Shown here: piece by piece, positions 1-8,189 of the stretch | How positions within the stretch are numbered: position 1 is the first letter of the stretch | How the letters are laid out: every line of letters begins with the position of its first letter | Assembly: GCA_030697165.1 (NCBI GenBank) | Contig: JAUYQQ010000022.1 | Span: forward strand, 186,001 to 250,000 | Length of the DNA: 64,000 nucleotides | Source: Acidobacteriota bacterium | GTDB lineage: Bacteria > Acidobacteriota > Vicinamibacteria > Vicinamibacterales > UBA2999 | Reading direction: 5' to 3' | Notes under the pieces: generated by a model | Databases searched by the model: none | What the model saw: only the letters and a program-made list of their open reading frames with translations | What the model was told of the DNA's origin: nothing | Translations under genes and position numbers: made by a program

Positions 1-869
1 TACGCGTTGGCCGCCACAAGTTCGTGAAAAACCCAGTTCTCGAAAGCTTTCCCGAAGAGTTCGCCCCCGGGCTGCATGACGCCGCGCCTGGCCAGGTGAT
101 TGACGACGCCGACGTCTGAAAAGTAGAACTTCGGGGCGGCGACGACGCGGCGCTTTGGCCGCTTGGTGAAGCCGGGCAGCCAGCGCCCGAGCAGCGTGTC
201 TTCAAGGATGCCGAAGTGCCCTTTCACCGTTGGGCCCGAAACGCCGCAGTCGCGCGCAATGTTCGCAAAGTTGACGAGGTCGCCATCCGACAGTGCGGCT
301 GCGCTGAGGAAGGTGGAGAAGACCGGAAGATTTCGAACCAATCCTTCGGCTGCCACTTCTTCCTTGAGATAGTCGCCCACATATGACGCAAGCGCGCGCT
401 CCGGACGGGCGGACCCAAAGAGGCTGGGCAGATAGCCGTGATTGAGCAGGCGCACGAGGTCGAAGTCCTTGCCCAGTTCGGCGGCGGTCAATCCATGCAG
501 CTCGTAGCGAACGGCCCGCCCGCCGAGCAGGTTGGCAGCACCTCGCCGGACCTTGCGCGCGCTCGACCCGCACAGGGCGAAGCGCACCTTGAGGTGTTCG
601 TGCATCCAGTGCACCTCGTCCAGGAGGGCCGGCACCCTTTGCACCTCGTCGATCACGACCTGTCCACCACGAGGCCGGCTCCGCAGCTCTTCGCGCAGGA
701 GCTCCGGACGCTCCAGGTAGCGCCGGTATTGGTCGGCCTTGAGGAGGTCGACCCAAACGGCATCGCCGTACGCCTGTTTCAGGAGGGTGGTCTTGCCGGT
801 CTGGCGGGGCCCCCACAGGAAGAAAGTCTCTTGGCCCGCCGGCGGCAGCTGCAGGCTCCTGGTAAACAT
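1..869 (-). CDS. AAA_14/DUF4143-type ATPase, truncated by the window edge
   Basis: The reverse strand is open from an ATG at 869 to base 1, giving 289 residues with the C-terminus missing. A Walker A motif GPRQTGKTT lies near residues 20-28 and a Walker B-like VVIDEVQ near residue 72, followed by the CGSSARK sensor-like segment typical of AAA_14 ATPases. The later part (KGHFGILEDTLLGRWLPGF, then FYFSDVGVVN) matches the DUF4143 C-terminal domain with its nuclease-like fold. Such proteins are common, poorly characterised and often travel in genomic islands; some lie beside antitoxin-like genes. No substrate is known. A perfect palindrome covers the start codon. The family call is firm and the biological role unknown. 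Confidence 0.85.
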   Translation of the reverse strand, partial: MFTRSLQLPPAGQETFFLWGPRQTGKTTLLKQAYGDAVWVDLLKADQYRRYLERPELLREELRSRPRGGQVVIDEVQRVPALLDEVHWMHEHLKVRFALCGSSARKVRRGAANLLGGRAVRYELHGLTAAELGKDFDLVRLLNHGYLPSLFGSARPERALASYVGDYLKEEVAAEGLVRNLPVFSTFLSAAALSDGDLVNFANIARDCGVSGPTVKGHFGILEDTLLGRWLPGFTKRPKRRVVAAPKFYFSDVGVVNHLARRGVMQPGGELFGKAFENWVFHELVAANA

Positions 870-878
870 GATGTTTAC
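862..878. promoter_or_regulatory. 17-bp perfect palindrome over the ATPase start codon
   Basis: GTAAACAT-G-ATGTTTAC is a perfect inverted repeat with 8-bp arms and a one-base centre. The left arm contains the start codon of the reverse-strand ATPase gene at 867-869. A protein dimer bound here would block transcription or translation initiation, so this is a candidate operator, possibly autoregulatory. A second short palindrome, TCATGA, follows at 883-888. No regulator can be assigned. Confidence 0.5.
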
Positions 879-998
879 TTTATCATGATTAAGCAAAGAC
901 GATATATGTCACAGCCGGGCCGAGTGAGCGAACCCGGCCAACACTCCGAACAGGACGATGGAGGCCATACGACCGCCTGTCACAGGGGTCACCTCCGG

Positions 999-1976
999 TC
1001 ACGAACTGGCGATGATGTCCGCGACCGCGCGACGGGGTGACGCGGGCAGAGCGTCGGCGGCGACACCCATTCTCAGCAGCAACTGCGCGAAACCGGGGCG
1101 ACCGGTGAGCTGCTGCAACGTCGGACGGAGGGCAGCAACCTGCACCGGCTGGTTCAAGTACGACGCCTGCAAGCCATGCCGAACGCCCTCTAGCAAGAGC
1201 CGCTGCAGGGCCTGTCCCGCAGCCACCCAGTGGCGTGGCTCGTCGCCAGTGGTCGACAACACCGCGAGCAGTGGCGATTCGTCAGCGAGCTGGCGGTCCT
1301 TGGCGGCGACGCCGTGCCCCATGTCGAAGGTCCGCACCACCAGTTGCGCCACGGGAACGGCGAGGGCCGGCAGCGTCAGGCCATCGCCCCGGCGGCGTGG
1401 ATGCATCCAGGCGGCCAGCTCCCGCCGCCAGCTCGGATTGGCCCATAGCGCCTGATCGCCCTCGGCGACGAGCGCGGCCGCACGCTGCCGCTGGTCGTCG
1501 GTCGCGAGCACGTGGAGCGCGGCTCCCTCGCGCGTCACCGCGTCCACGAGCACGGGCACCGTCTCCGGCGCGACCGCGGTCGCCGCGAACCTCCGGCGGT
1601 AGGTGCGGCGCTCGGTCAGCGCCGCCCACAGCGCGGTGTCAGCCTGGGCAACTGCCGTGGGCGCCAGTCGCACTCGTGCCAGGCAGTCGGACTCGGCCAC
1701 ATCCGGAAAGACGTCCACTGTCGCCTCGAGCCCCTGGGCCGCGGCCGCGACGCGGAGGTTGAACACGGCACAGCCGCAGCTGATGGTCAACTCGCGGTCG
1801 TCGGGGTCGTTGACCGGCAGGGCACGCGTGCGGTCGGCCAGAATGTCAACCACATGGTCGTGGAGCCGGAACAGCCAGGGCTGCGTGTTGTGGCTGGACG
1901 GCGCCAGGGCCGCCGCCTGTACCAGCGCTTCCAGATCCACAGAGTCGCTCACGTTGACGCGTGAAGATGTCGTCAT
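999..1976 (-). CDS. Acg-family FMN-binding nitroreductase-like protein
   Basis: This 325-residue protein carries the SSHNTQPW signature near residue 27 and the TERRTYRRRF segment in the middle, both typical of the Acg (Rv2032-like) branch of the nitroreductase superfamily. In mycobacteria Acg proteins bind FMN and are induced with dormancy and nitrosative stress, and they seem to sequester flavin rather than reduce nitro compounds. There is no signal peptide. The gene is divergent from an alpha/beta hydrolase gene at 2192, with 215 bp between them. The family call is good; whether it is an active reductase cannot be read from the sequence. Confidence 0.8.
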   Translation of the reverse strand: MTTSSRVNVSDSVDLEALVQAAALAPSSHNTQPWLFRLHDHVVDILADRTRALPVNDPDDRELTISCGCAVFNLRVAAAAQGLEATVDVFPDVAESDCLARVRLAPTAVAQADTALWAALTERRTYRRRFAATAVAPETVPVLVDAVTREGAALHVLATDDQRQRAAALVAEGDQALWANPSWRRELAAWMHPRRRGDGLTLPALAVPVAQLVVRTFDMGHGVAAKDRQLADESPLLAVLSTTGDEPRHWVAAGQALQRLLLEGVRHGLQASYLNQPVQVAALRPTLQQLTGRPGFAQLLLRMGVAADALPASPRRAVADIIASS

Positions 1977-2191
1977 CGCACACCGTTCTCACCTGGGGGC
2001 GGAGCAAGGTGTGTGCCGATTCGGGTCGCGGCGTCGCTCTGGCAACGGGGCGACCAGGCACGTTCGCCGCGGGGGCGCGGCGCGGCATTTTTCGCACCGC
2101 TCGGAGAATCACGCACTGTGCAGGTTCAGTCGCCCCCTACCGGCGCTGGCACAGGACGTGCTGCGGAGGCCAGCGTGGCGTGGTTTTCGCT

Positions 2192-3151
2192 ATGCAGGTC
2201 CTGAAGCGGGTGCTGCTTGGAACCGCCGTCGCTGGCGGGATTCTGCTGGCTGGTGCGTGGACCGCCTACCAGCGCGACATGCGCCGCGCTTACGATCGCA
2301 TCGAAGGGAAGAGCAGGGTCGTCTCGTCGCCCCTGGGCGACATCGAGTACACGGAGGGCGGCAGCGGCGGACCGGTGGTGCTCGTCGTGCACGGGAGCGG
2401 CGGCGGGTACGATCAGGGGGAGCTGCTTGCGCGGGCGGCGCTCGGCGACCGGGTCCACTGGATCGCGCCGTCCCGTTTCGGCTACTTGCGCTCGACCTTT
2501 CACCCTGGCGCGACCTTCGACGATCAGGCCCACGCCTACGCGTACCTGCTCGACCATCTGGGCGTCCGCCAAGCGTCGGTGCTGGCGCTCTCGCACGGTG
2601 GGCCGTCGGCTCTGCTGTTCGCGGTGCTTCACCCCGAGCGGGTGACCTCGCTGACCCTGATCTCGGCCGGCGTCAAGTCGGCCACTGACCCGGCGCAGGC
2701 CCAGGCGAACCGGCAGGGCGACGCGCTGACGGCGATCTTTCAACGCGACCATTGCTATTGGGCGTTCACGTCGGCGTTTCGCGGCTGGTTCCTCGGGCTC
2801 ATGGGGGTGACCACGGACGTGACTAGAGACTTGACCGTCGCACAGCGAGCGCTGGCCGACGAACTGATCGACGGCATGAATCCCGTGTCGCGGCGCGCGG
2901 CCGGCGTGACCTTCGACAACACGGCGGCGATGCCGAACGAACGCATCGCCGCGATCCGGGTGGCGACGCTGATCGTGCATGCCAGGGACGACACCCTGCA
3001 GCTCTATCGCAACGCCGAATTCGCGGCTGCCTCGATCCCCGGCGCGCGGCTGGTGAGCTTCGCCAGGGGCGGCCATCTCGTGCTGGCCGTCGAGCAACCC
3101 GCCATCCAGCGATTGATCGCGGATCACGTGGCGGCCCACGCGAGGCCGTGA
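2192..3151 (+). CDS. Membrane-anchored alpha/beta hydrolase
   Basis: The protein has 319 residues from the ATG at 2192 and begins with a signal-anchor helix (LLGTAVAGGILLAGAW). The alpha/beta hydrolase core follows: an oxyanion HGSGGGYD segment near residue 65, a nucleophile elbow ALSHGG with Ser near residue 132, an acid in HARDDT and the catalytic His in GGHLV near the C-terminus. The nucleophile motif starts with Ala in place of the usual Gly. The frame stays open upstream to 1961, but that extension has no domain and lies in the divergent promoter region, so I prefer 2192. The substrate is unknown; hydrolases of this shape include esterases, lipases and dehalogenase-like enzymes. Confidence 0.8.
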   Translation: MQVLKRVLLGTAVAGGILLAGAWTAYQRDMRRAYDRIEGKSRVVSSPLGDIEYTEGGSGGPVVLVVHGSGGGYDQGELLARAALGDRVHWIAPSRFGYLRSTFHPGATFDDQAHAYAYLLDHLGVRQASVLALSHGGPSALLFAVLHPERVTSLTLISAGVKSATDPAQAQANRQGDALTAIFQRDHCYWAFTSAFRGWFLGLMGVTTDVTRDLTVAQRALADELIDGMNPVSRRAAGVTFDNTAAMPNERIAAIRVATLIVHARDDTLQLYRNAEFAAASIPGARLVSFARGGHLVLAVEQPAIQRLIADHVAAHARP

Positions 3152-3233
3152 GCGCGCCAACGGGGCGCCATACGGATTCTACCGCCGTGAATTTTCGAAC
3201 AACGACGCTCCATGGATGGCAAGATGAGGAGCC

Positions 3234-3926
3234 GTGTCGAGTACCGTCGTCAGTCTCAAGGCGCAGCCGCTCTTTGCTGCCCTGGATCAGGCCGAGTTGT
3301 TGTCGTTGGCCGGCCGGGCACACCTCCGCCGCTACGCGCAAGGCGAGGTGCTGTTCGCCGAAGGCGAGGCCTGCCAGGGCCTTTACGTCCTCGTTTCCGG
3401 CAGGGTCAAGATCTTCAAGACCTCGGCGTCTGGTCGAGAGCAGGTGCTGGCCGTGGAGGAACCGGGGAGTTCCTTCGCCGAACTGCCGGTGTTCGACGGC
3501 GGTCCGTATCCAGCGTCGGCCTCGGCGATGTCCGACACCGAGGTGTTGTTCATCTCGCGCGCCGATGTGCGCGCGCTCTGCCTGGAACGGCCGGAGGTCG
3601 CGCTGAAGATCCTGCAGGTCGTGGCGGCTCGTCAGCGGCGGGTCGTGGCCGTGATCGAAGAGTTGTCCTTCACCACGGTGCGCCAGCGCCTCGTCTCCTG
3701 GCTGCTGCGACAGGCCACGGCCAACGGCCGGCCGTCCGGCCGCGGCACCATCATCACGCTTCCGTCCAGTCACCAGGAACTCGCCGCGCATGTCGGCACG
3801 GTGCGTGAGCTCGTGTCGCGAAACCTCACCCGGCTCCAGGCGCAGGGATTGATCGCTGTCGAAGCGAGAGAGCTCACCATCCTCGATCGTGAAGCCCTGG
3901 AAGCCGACCTCAACTCGTCCGAGTAG
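3234..3926 (+). CDS. Crp/Fnr-family transcriptional regulator
   Basis: The gene encodes 230 residues from a GTG at 3234, preceded by GAGGAG at about 3226-3230. Residues about 10-125 form a cyclic-nucleotide-binding-like beta-roll (GEVLFAEGEACQGLYVLVSG, then a PGSSFAELPVFDGG turn). Residues about 150-225 form the Crp-type winged helix, with recognition helix TVRELVSRNLTRL. There is no N-terminal Cys cluster, so it is not an oxygen-sensing Fnr, and the cAMP-contact residues are only partly recognisable. The gene lies 97 bp before an export operon whose promoter region has a Crp-like palindrome, making it the obvious candidate local regulator. The ligand is unknown. Confidence 0.88.
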   Translation: MSSTVVSLKAQPLFAALDQAELLSLAGRAHLRRYAQGEVLFAEGEACQGLYVLVSGRVKIFKTSASGREQVLAVEEPGSSFAELPVFDGGPYPASASAMSDTEVLFISRADVRALCLERPEVALKILQVVAARQRRVVAVIEELSFTTVRQRLVSWLLRQATANGRPSGRGTIITLPSSHQELAAHVGTVRELVSRNLTRLQAQGLIAVEARELTILDREALEADLNSSE

Positions 3927-3963
3927 ATCGGTCTCCCGTCACGCACCAGCCGGCTCGCTGTCG

Positions 3964-3979
3964 AGTGACATAAGTCACT
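3964..3979 (+). promoter_or_regulatory. Crp/Fnr-type palindrome before the cupin-export operon
   Basis: AGTGAC-ATAA-GTCACT is a perfect 6-bp-arm inverted repeat and contains GTGA-N6-TCAC, the core of the CRP-family consensus. A -10-like hexamer CATACT lies at 4000-4005. If it is real, the palindrome centre sits near -41, the class II activator position. The implied leader would be only about 12 nt, with GGAG at its 5' end, so the -10 assignment is tentative. The adjacent Crp/Fnr gene is the likely binder. Confidence 0.6.
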
Positions 3980-4023
3980 GCGTGGCGTGACCAGCGCGTC
4001 ATACTGAAAACGGAGATGGCAGC

Positions 4024-4476
4024 ATGTTCACTCGTTCGACGTTCATCAAAGGTGTCGCGGTTTTGGCCACGGTCACGGTCGTGGTCGGGACGGGCCTGGC
4101 GTCTGCCGGCGCGCAAGACGCCGCGAGCATCACCACCCAGGACACTGCCGCCAGGAAGGACGCCATGACCATCCTCGATTTGCAGACGGCGATCGAGCCT
4201 GGCACGGACAGGCAGGTGGTGCCGCTGTTCACCGGCCCGCGTCGCACACTGGTCCAGATCACGCTGCGCAACGGGGCCACGCTCGCGGCGCACAACGCGC
4301 CCGTGCCCATCACCATTCACTGCGTCGCGGGCAGCGGAACGCTCACGCTCCCCGGCCAGGGCCGAGCGGTGCCACTGAAGCCTGGCGTGCTGGTGACCAT
4401 CGAGCCCGGCGTCGTGCATGAGATCGTCGCTTCGCCGTCGGTCTCCATCCTGTTGACCCAGTTCACGGACCAATGA
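4024..4476 (+). CDS. Secreted small cupin-domain protein
   Basis: The protein has 150 residues and an N-terminal signal peptide (hydrophobic stretch about residues 9-27, then ASAGAQD). Residues about 65-145 form a single cupin beta-barrel: the first motif has G-x5-H (NGATLAAHNA) and the second has PGVLVTIEPGVVHEI. Metal-type His residues are present but fewer than in a canonical germin, so metal binding is uncertain. SD-like GGAG lies at 4012-4015. It is the first gene of a tight run: the stop at 4476 is 4 bp before the HlyD gene. This suggests an envelope role linked to the exporter, perhaps sensing or binding a small ligand. No enzymatic function can be given. Confidence 0.8.
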   Translation: MFTRSTFIKGVAVLATVTVVVGTGLASAGAQDAASITTQDTAARKDAMTILDLQTAIEPGTDRQVVPLFTGPRRTLVQITLRNGATLAAHNAPVPITIHCVAGSGTLTLPGQGRAVPLKPGVLVTIEPGVVHEIVASPSVSILLTQFTDQ

Positions 4477-4480
4477 CGTC

Positions 4481-5671
4481 ATGAAATGGGGCTTCAGAGT
4501 TCCGCGCCAGGTGTGGGTGGCGATGGTGGCCCTCGGGCTGCTCCTCGCACTCGGGTGGGTGGCCACGCAGAGTGGCCCGCTCGCGCCGATCCCGGTGACA
4601 GTGACGCCAGTCGTGCGGAATGATGTGGCCCCCACGCTCTTCGGCATTGGCACCGTCGAGGCCCGGCGCGCCTACCTGATCGGCCCGACCGCCGCCGGGC
4701 GCGTCAAGCGCGTGCTCGTCGACGTCGGCGACACCGTCACCGCCGGACAATTGCTGGCCGAGATGGAACCGGTGGATCTCGATACCCGAGTGGCGGCCAC
4801 TTCGGCAGCGGCCGATCGGGGCCGGAGCGCCGTCACCACGGCCGACGCGCAGGTCCGGGACGTCAGGAGCCGCCACACCTTTGCCGCGACCGAGGCGCGC
4901 CGGGCCGAAGCCCTGGGCGCTGCCGGCGTCACCAGTCAGAGCACCGTGGACGCGGCGCGACAGGCCGAGCAGTCCGCGGCCGCGCAACTGAGCGCCGCCG
5001 AGGCGACCCTGGCATCGGCACGCCGGGACGTCGCCCGCCTCGAGGCCGACACCGGAGGGGCGCAACAGCAGCGTAGCAACCTTCGCCTGCTCGCCCCGGT
5101 GGACGGCGTCGTCACGGCGCGTGACGCCGAACCCGGCTCCACCGTCGTCGCCGGTCAGGCCGTCCTCAGGCTGGAGGACCCTGGCAGCGTCTGGATCAGT
5201 GTGCGACTGGACCAGGCACGTTCCACGGGCTTGCGCGCCGGGTTGACCGCTCGCATCACGCGGCGCGCGGATCCTCTTAATCCGGTGAGTGGCACGGTGG
5301 TGCGCGTGGACCCCATCAGCGATGCGGTCACCGAGGAACGCATCGCGAAGGTGGCGTTCGATCGCCCGCCAGTGGGCGTGTCGAGCGGAGAGATGGCGGA
5401 GGTCACCCTCGCCCTGCCGGTCGTCAAAGACGCCGTCGTCGTGCCCAACGCCAGTCTCCGCCACCGCGGCACACAACAGGGCGTCTGGCGGTACGCAGAC
5501 GGTGAGCTCGGTTTCGCGCCCGTGACCACGGGGGCGGAGGGGCTCGACGGCACCGTGCAGATTCTCGAGGGGCTTCAGGTGGGTGACGCGGTGGTCGTCT
5601 ACAGCGAGCGCGACCTCGACACCGGCAGCCGCGTCACGGTCGTGCCGGCGTTGCGTGGAGCGACGCCGTGA
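4481..5671 (+). CDS. HlyD/DevB-type periplasmic adaptor of an ABC exporter
   Basis: This 396-residue protein has one N-terminal transmembrane segment (about residues 10-28) and then a split biotinyl-lipoyl domain (GRVKRVLVDVGDTVTAGQLLAEM near 70-90). An Ala/Glu-rich coiled-coil hairpin follows (about 100-185), then the second lipoyl half (LLAPVDGVVTARDAEPGSTV near 205), a beta-barrel and a membrane-proximal domain. This is the standard membrane-fusion-protein layout. It overlaps the permease start by 4 bp and is followed by the ATPase, as in DevBCA exporters. It should bridge the inner-membrane permease to an outer-membrane channel. No TolC-like gene is nearby, so a shared one is presumably used. 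The substrate is unknown. Confidence 0.88.
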   Translation: MKWGFRVPRQVWVAMVALGLLLALGWVATQSGPLAPIPVTVTPVVRNDVAPTLFGIGTVEARRAYLIGPTAAGRVKRVLVDVGDTVTAGQLLAEMEPVDLDTRVAATSAAADRGRSAVTTADAQVRDVRSRHTFAATEARRAEALGAAGVTSQSTVDAARQAEQSAAAQLSAAEATLASARRDVARLEADTGGAQQQRSNLRLLAPVDGVVTARDAEPGSTVVAGQAVLRLEDPGSVWISVRLDQARSTGLRAGLTARITRRADPLNPVSGTVVRVDPISDAVTEERIAKVAFDRPPVGVSSGEMAEVTLALPVVKDAVVVPNASLRHRGTQQGVWRYADGELGFAPVTTGAEGLDGTVQILEGLQVGDAVVVYSERDLDTGSRVTVVPALRGATP

Positions 5672-6861
5672 TCAGCCTGGCGGGCCGGGACATCCTGCAC
5701 TCGTGGAGCAAGTTCGTCCTCACCGGTCTTGGTCTCGGGCTGCTGATCGGTGTGACCTTCACCATGGCGGGCGTCTATCGCGGCATGGTGGACGATGCCA
5801 AGGTGCTGCTCAACAACAGTGGCGCCGACCTCTGGGTCGTGCAGAAAGACACGCTCGGCCCCTACGCCGAACCGTCCAGCGTGCACGACGATGTCTATCG
5901 CAGCCTGCTCGGGATCCCGGGCGTCGCGCAGGCCGCCAACGTGACCTACCTCACCATGCAGGTCCGCCGTGGCGAGACCGACGTCCGCGCCATGGTGGTC
6001 GGCTTCGTGCCGGGCGAGCCGGGTGAACCGCGCTACCTGATCGCCGGCCGGCGCGTGACGCGCAGCCACTACGAAGCGGTGGCCGATGTGAGCGCTGGCT
6101 TCGCGGTCGGCGACCGCATTCGCATCCGGCGCCACGACTACACCGTGGTGGGCCTGACGCGGCGGATGGTGTCGTCGGGCGGCGACCCGATGGTCTTCAT
6201 CCCGCTCAAGGACGCGCAGGAGGCGCAGTTCCTGAAGGACAACGACGCGATCGTGAACGAGCGTGCCCGCACGGCCGGCAATCCTTCGCTCAATCGCCCC
6301 GGTGTCCCCGGACTGCTCGACGCGATCGAGGCATCGCAGACCAGCGGCCGCACCGTCAATGCCGTGCTGGTGCGCGTGGCCATGGGCCACGACCCGGAAC
6401 GCGTGGCGGCGGAACTGCGCCGGTGGAAGCACGTCGAGGCCTACACGCGGGCCCAGATGGAGGACATCCTGATCGCCAAGTTGATCGCCACTGCCTCACG
6501 ACAGATCGGGATGTTCCTGGTGATCCTGACGATCGTCAGCGCCGCGATCGTGGCGTTCATCATTTACACGATGACCCTGGGGAAGATCCGGGAGATCGCG
6601 GTGCTGAAGCTGATCGGCACGCACAACTCGACCATCGCCAGCATGATCCTGCAGCAGGCGCTGTGGCTGGGCGTGATCGGGTTTGCCGTTGGCAAGATCT
6701 CGGCCACCATCTGGGGCCCGGCGTTCCCGCGCTACGTCTTGCTCGAACCCTTGGACGCGGTCATCGGCTTCGGCATTGTGATGCTCGTCTGCGTGCTCGC
6801 CAGCACGCTGGCAATTCGAGCGGCCCTGCGCGTGGACCCCGGCGCCGCGATTGGCGGCTGA
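5668..6861 (+). CDS. FtsX/DevC-like ABC exporter permease
   Basis: The 397-residue protein starts at a GTG that overlaps the stop of the adaptor gene (GTGA). It has one N-terminal helix (about 15-35), a large extracytoplasmic MacB-PCD-like domain (about 40-265), then three C-terminal helices (about 275-395) containing the FtsX-type coupling segment KIREIAVLKLIGTH. This 1+3 topology is that of type VII exporters (MacB, LolCE, DevC), which extract or push substrates from the periplasmic side and do not transport through the bilayer. With the neighbouring adaptor and ATPase it forms a complete DevBCA-like unit. Substrates of this subgroup range from glycolipids to peptides and cannot be chosen here. 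Confidence 0.88.
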   Translation: MISLAGRDILHSWSKFVLTGLGLGLLIGVTFTMAGVYRGMVDDAKVLLNNSGADLWVVQKDTLGPYAEPSSVHDDVYRSLLGIPGVAQAANVTYLTMQVRRGETDVRAMVVGFVPGEPGEPRYLIAGRRVTRSHYEAVADVSAGFAVGDRIRIRRHDYTVVGLTRRMVSSGGDPMVFIPLKDAQEAQFLKDNDAIVNERARTAGNPSLNRPGVPGLLDAIEASQTSGRTVNAVLVRVAMGHDPERVAAELRRWKHVEAYTRAQMEDILIAKLIATASRQIGMFLVILTIVSAAIVAFIIYTMTLGKIREIAVLKLIGTHNSTIASMILQQALWLGVIGFAVGKISATIWGPAFPRYVLLEPLDAVIGFGIVMLVCVLASTLAIRAALRVDPGAAIGG

Positions 6862-6862
6862 C

Positions 6863-7582
6863 ATGACGGGCCTGGGCATCCAGATCGAGGGACTGAGCAA
6901 GCGCTACGGCGACGGCCCGACCGCCGTCGATGCGCTCAAGGACGTCAACATGTCGGTGGCCCCCGGTGAGGTCGTCGGGCTGATCGGTCCGAGCGGGTCG
7001 GGAAAGACGACGCTGCTCAAGTGCCTGGGTGCCGTCATCGAACCGACCCGTGGCCGCATGACCCTTGGTGGCCAGGTGATCTACGACGGCGGTTGGGAGA
7101 TTGCCGATCTGCGCGTCCTGCGCCGCGACCGGATCGGCTTCATCTTCCAGGCGCCGTATCTCATCCCGTTTCTCGACGCCACCGACAACGTGGCGCTGTT
7201 GCCGATGCTGGCCGGTCAGTCCAACGCGGCTGCGAGAGCCCGTGCCCGAGAGCTGCTGGAGGCCCTCGACGTGGCCCATCGGGCCAAGGCCCTGCCCGCC
7301 GAGCTGTCTGGCGGCGAGCAGCAGCGGGTGTCGATTGCCCGGGCCCTCGCCAACCGGCCGCCGGTGATCCTGGCCGACGAGCCGACGGCGCCGCTCGACA
7401 GCGAGCGGGGCCTTGCCGTCATGCGCATCCTGCATCAACTGGCGAGCCAGTACGCCACCGCCATCATTGTCGTCACGCACGACGAGAAGATCATCCCGAC
7501 CTTCAAGCGCACCTACCACATTCGTGATGGGCGAACGGTCGAGGAAGCGGGCAACGGACGGGCACTGGTCGGTGAGAGCTGA
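6863..7582 (+). CDS. ABC exporter ATPase (DevA/LolD-like)
   Basis: Starting at the ATG at 6863, one base after the permease stop, it encodes 239 residues. Motifs are complete: Walker [10 protein letters not shown] (about 42-50), Q-loop FIFQAPYL, signature LSGGEQQR (about 150), Walker B VILADEPT and switch His in VVTHDEK. The D-loop reads APLDS instead of the common SALDS. A TTG at 6851 in the same frame would overlap the permease, but ATG is more natural. It powers the exporter formed with the two preceding genes. The overlapping arrangement indicates one transcript. Confidence 0.9.
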   Translation: MTGLGIQIEGLSKRYGDGPTAVDALKDVNMSVAPGEVVGLIGPSGSGKTTLLKCLGAVIEPTRGRMTLGGQVIYDGGWEIADLRVLRRDRIGFIFQAPYLIPFLDATDNVALLPMLAGQSNAAARARARELLEALDVAHRAKALPAELSGGEQQRVSIARALANRPPVILADEPTAPLDSERGLAVMRILHQLASQYATAIIVVTHDEKIIPTFKRTYHIRDGRTVEEAGNGRALVGES

Positions 7583-7586
7583 TGCC

Positions 7587-8177
7587 ATGGATGCCTTGAC
7601 CGGCCTCGCCGGTGCCACAGCCGCCGGCGTGGCGCGGACGGGTGGCCAGTGGCTTGTCACAACCGTGATCGCTGTCCTCATGGGAGCCGGCCCGGCCGCG
7701 GACTCCGCTCGAGTGGCGGTGGCGTCGGACGACCTGTCGGGCTCATGGACGCTGAAGGAGAGTACCGGCAATCTGCCGGAGCAGGCGGTCCGGGTCATTG
7801 ATGGACCCACAGCCACAGCTCCCGACACGATCAGAATCGAGCAGACCACCGCTTACGTGAGGGTGCGGCGCGTCAGCCAGGACGCGGCCCTGCTCCGCGT
7901 CATGTTCCTGGGGACAGGCGAGCCGGATGCCCCGACCGCGGAGGGCGCATTGCTGACCGGGCGTGCCGAATGGCGAGACCGCACGCTCGTTTCGCACGGC
8001 ACGCTGGCGGTCAAGCAGGGCTTCGTCAAACGCCGCGTCACCTTTGAGGAACAGTGGCGGCTCGGAGCCGAGGGAAACACCGTGACGGTGGTCATCAGCA
8101 TGAAGACACCGCTCGGTCTCAAGACCCGGACGCAGGTCTACGTCCGCGTGATCGAACAGAATGTGGCCCGGCAGTGA
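7587..8177 (+). CDS. Exported protein of unknown function in the ABC exporter operon
   Basis: The ATG at 7587 lies 4 bp after the ATPase stop and gives 196 residues. A hydrophobic segment (QWLVTTVIAVLMGAGPAA, about 23-40) looks like a signal peptide or anchor and is followed by a predicted beta-rich domain (GSWTLKE, VRVRRVSQ, FEEQWRLG, NTVTVVI, TQVYVRV). The repeated strands and the GSW start recall lipocalin-like small-ligand binding folds, but I do not recognise a family. Its place as last gene of the cupin-HlyD-permease-ATPase run suggests it handles or protects the exported substrate. The frame is open further upstream, inside the ATPase gene, which I reject as start. Confidence 0.65.
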   Translation: MDALTGLAGATAAGVARTGGQWLVTTVIAVLMGAGPAADSARVAVASDDLSGSWTLKESTGNLPEQAVRVIDGPTATAPDTIRIEQTTAYVRVRRVSQDAALLRVMFLGTGEPDAPTAEGALLTGRAEWRDRTLVSHGTLAVKQGFVKRRVTFEEQWRLGAEGNTVTVVISMKTPLGLKTRTQVYVRVIEQNVARQ

Positions 8178-8189
8178 ACGCGCGAGCCG

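Noticed and set aside
438-1040. 200-residue forward frame opposite the ATPase start
   Set aside because: It is antisense to the ATPase coding part and has no domain; the reverse frame carries Walker motifs.
1961-2191. N-terminal extension of the alpha/beta hydrolase
   Set aside because: The extension lies in the divergent promoter region and has no homologous pattern; the ATG at 2192 begins a proper signal-anchor.
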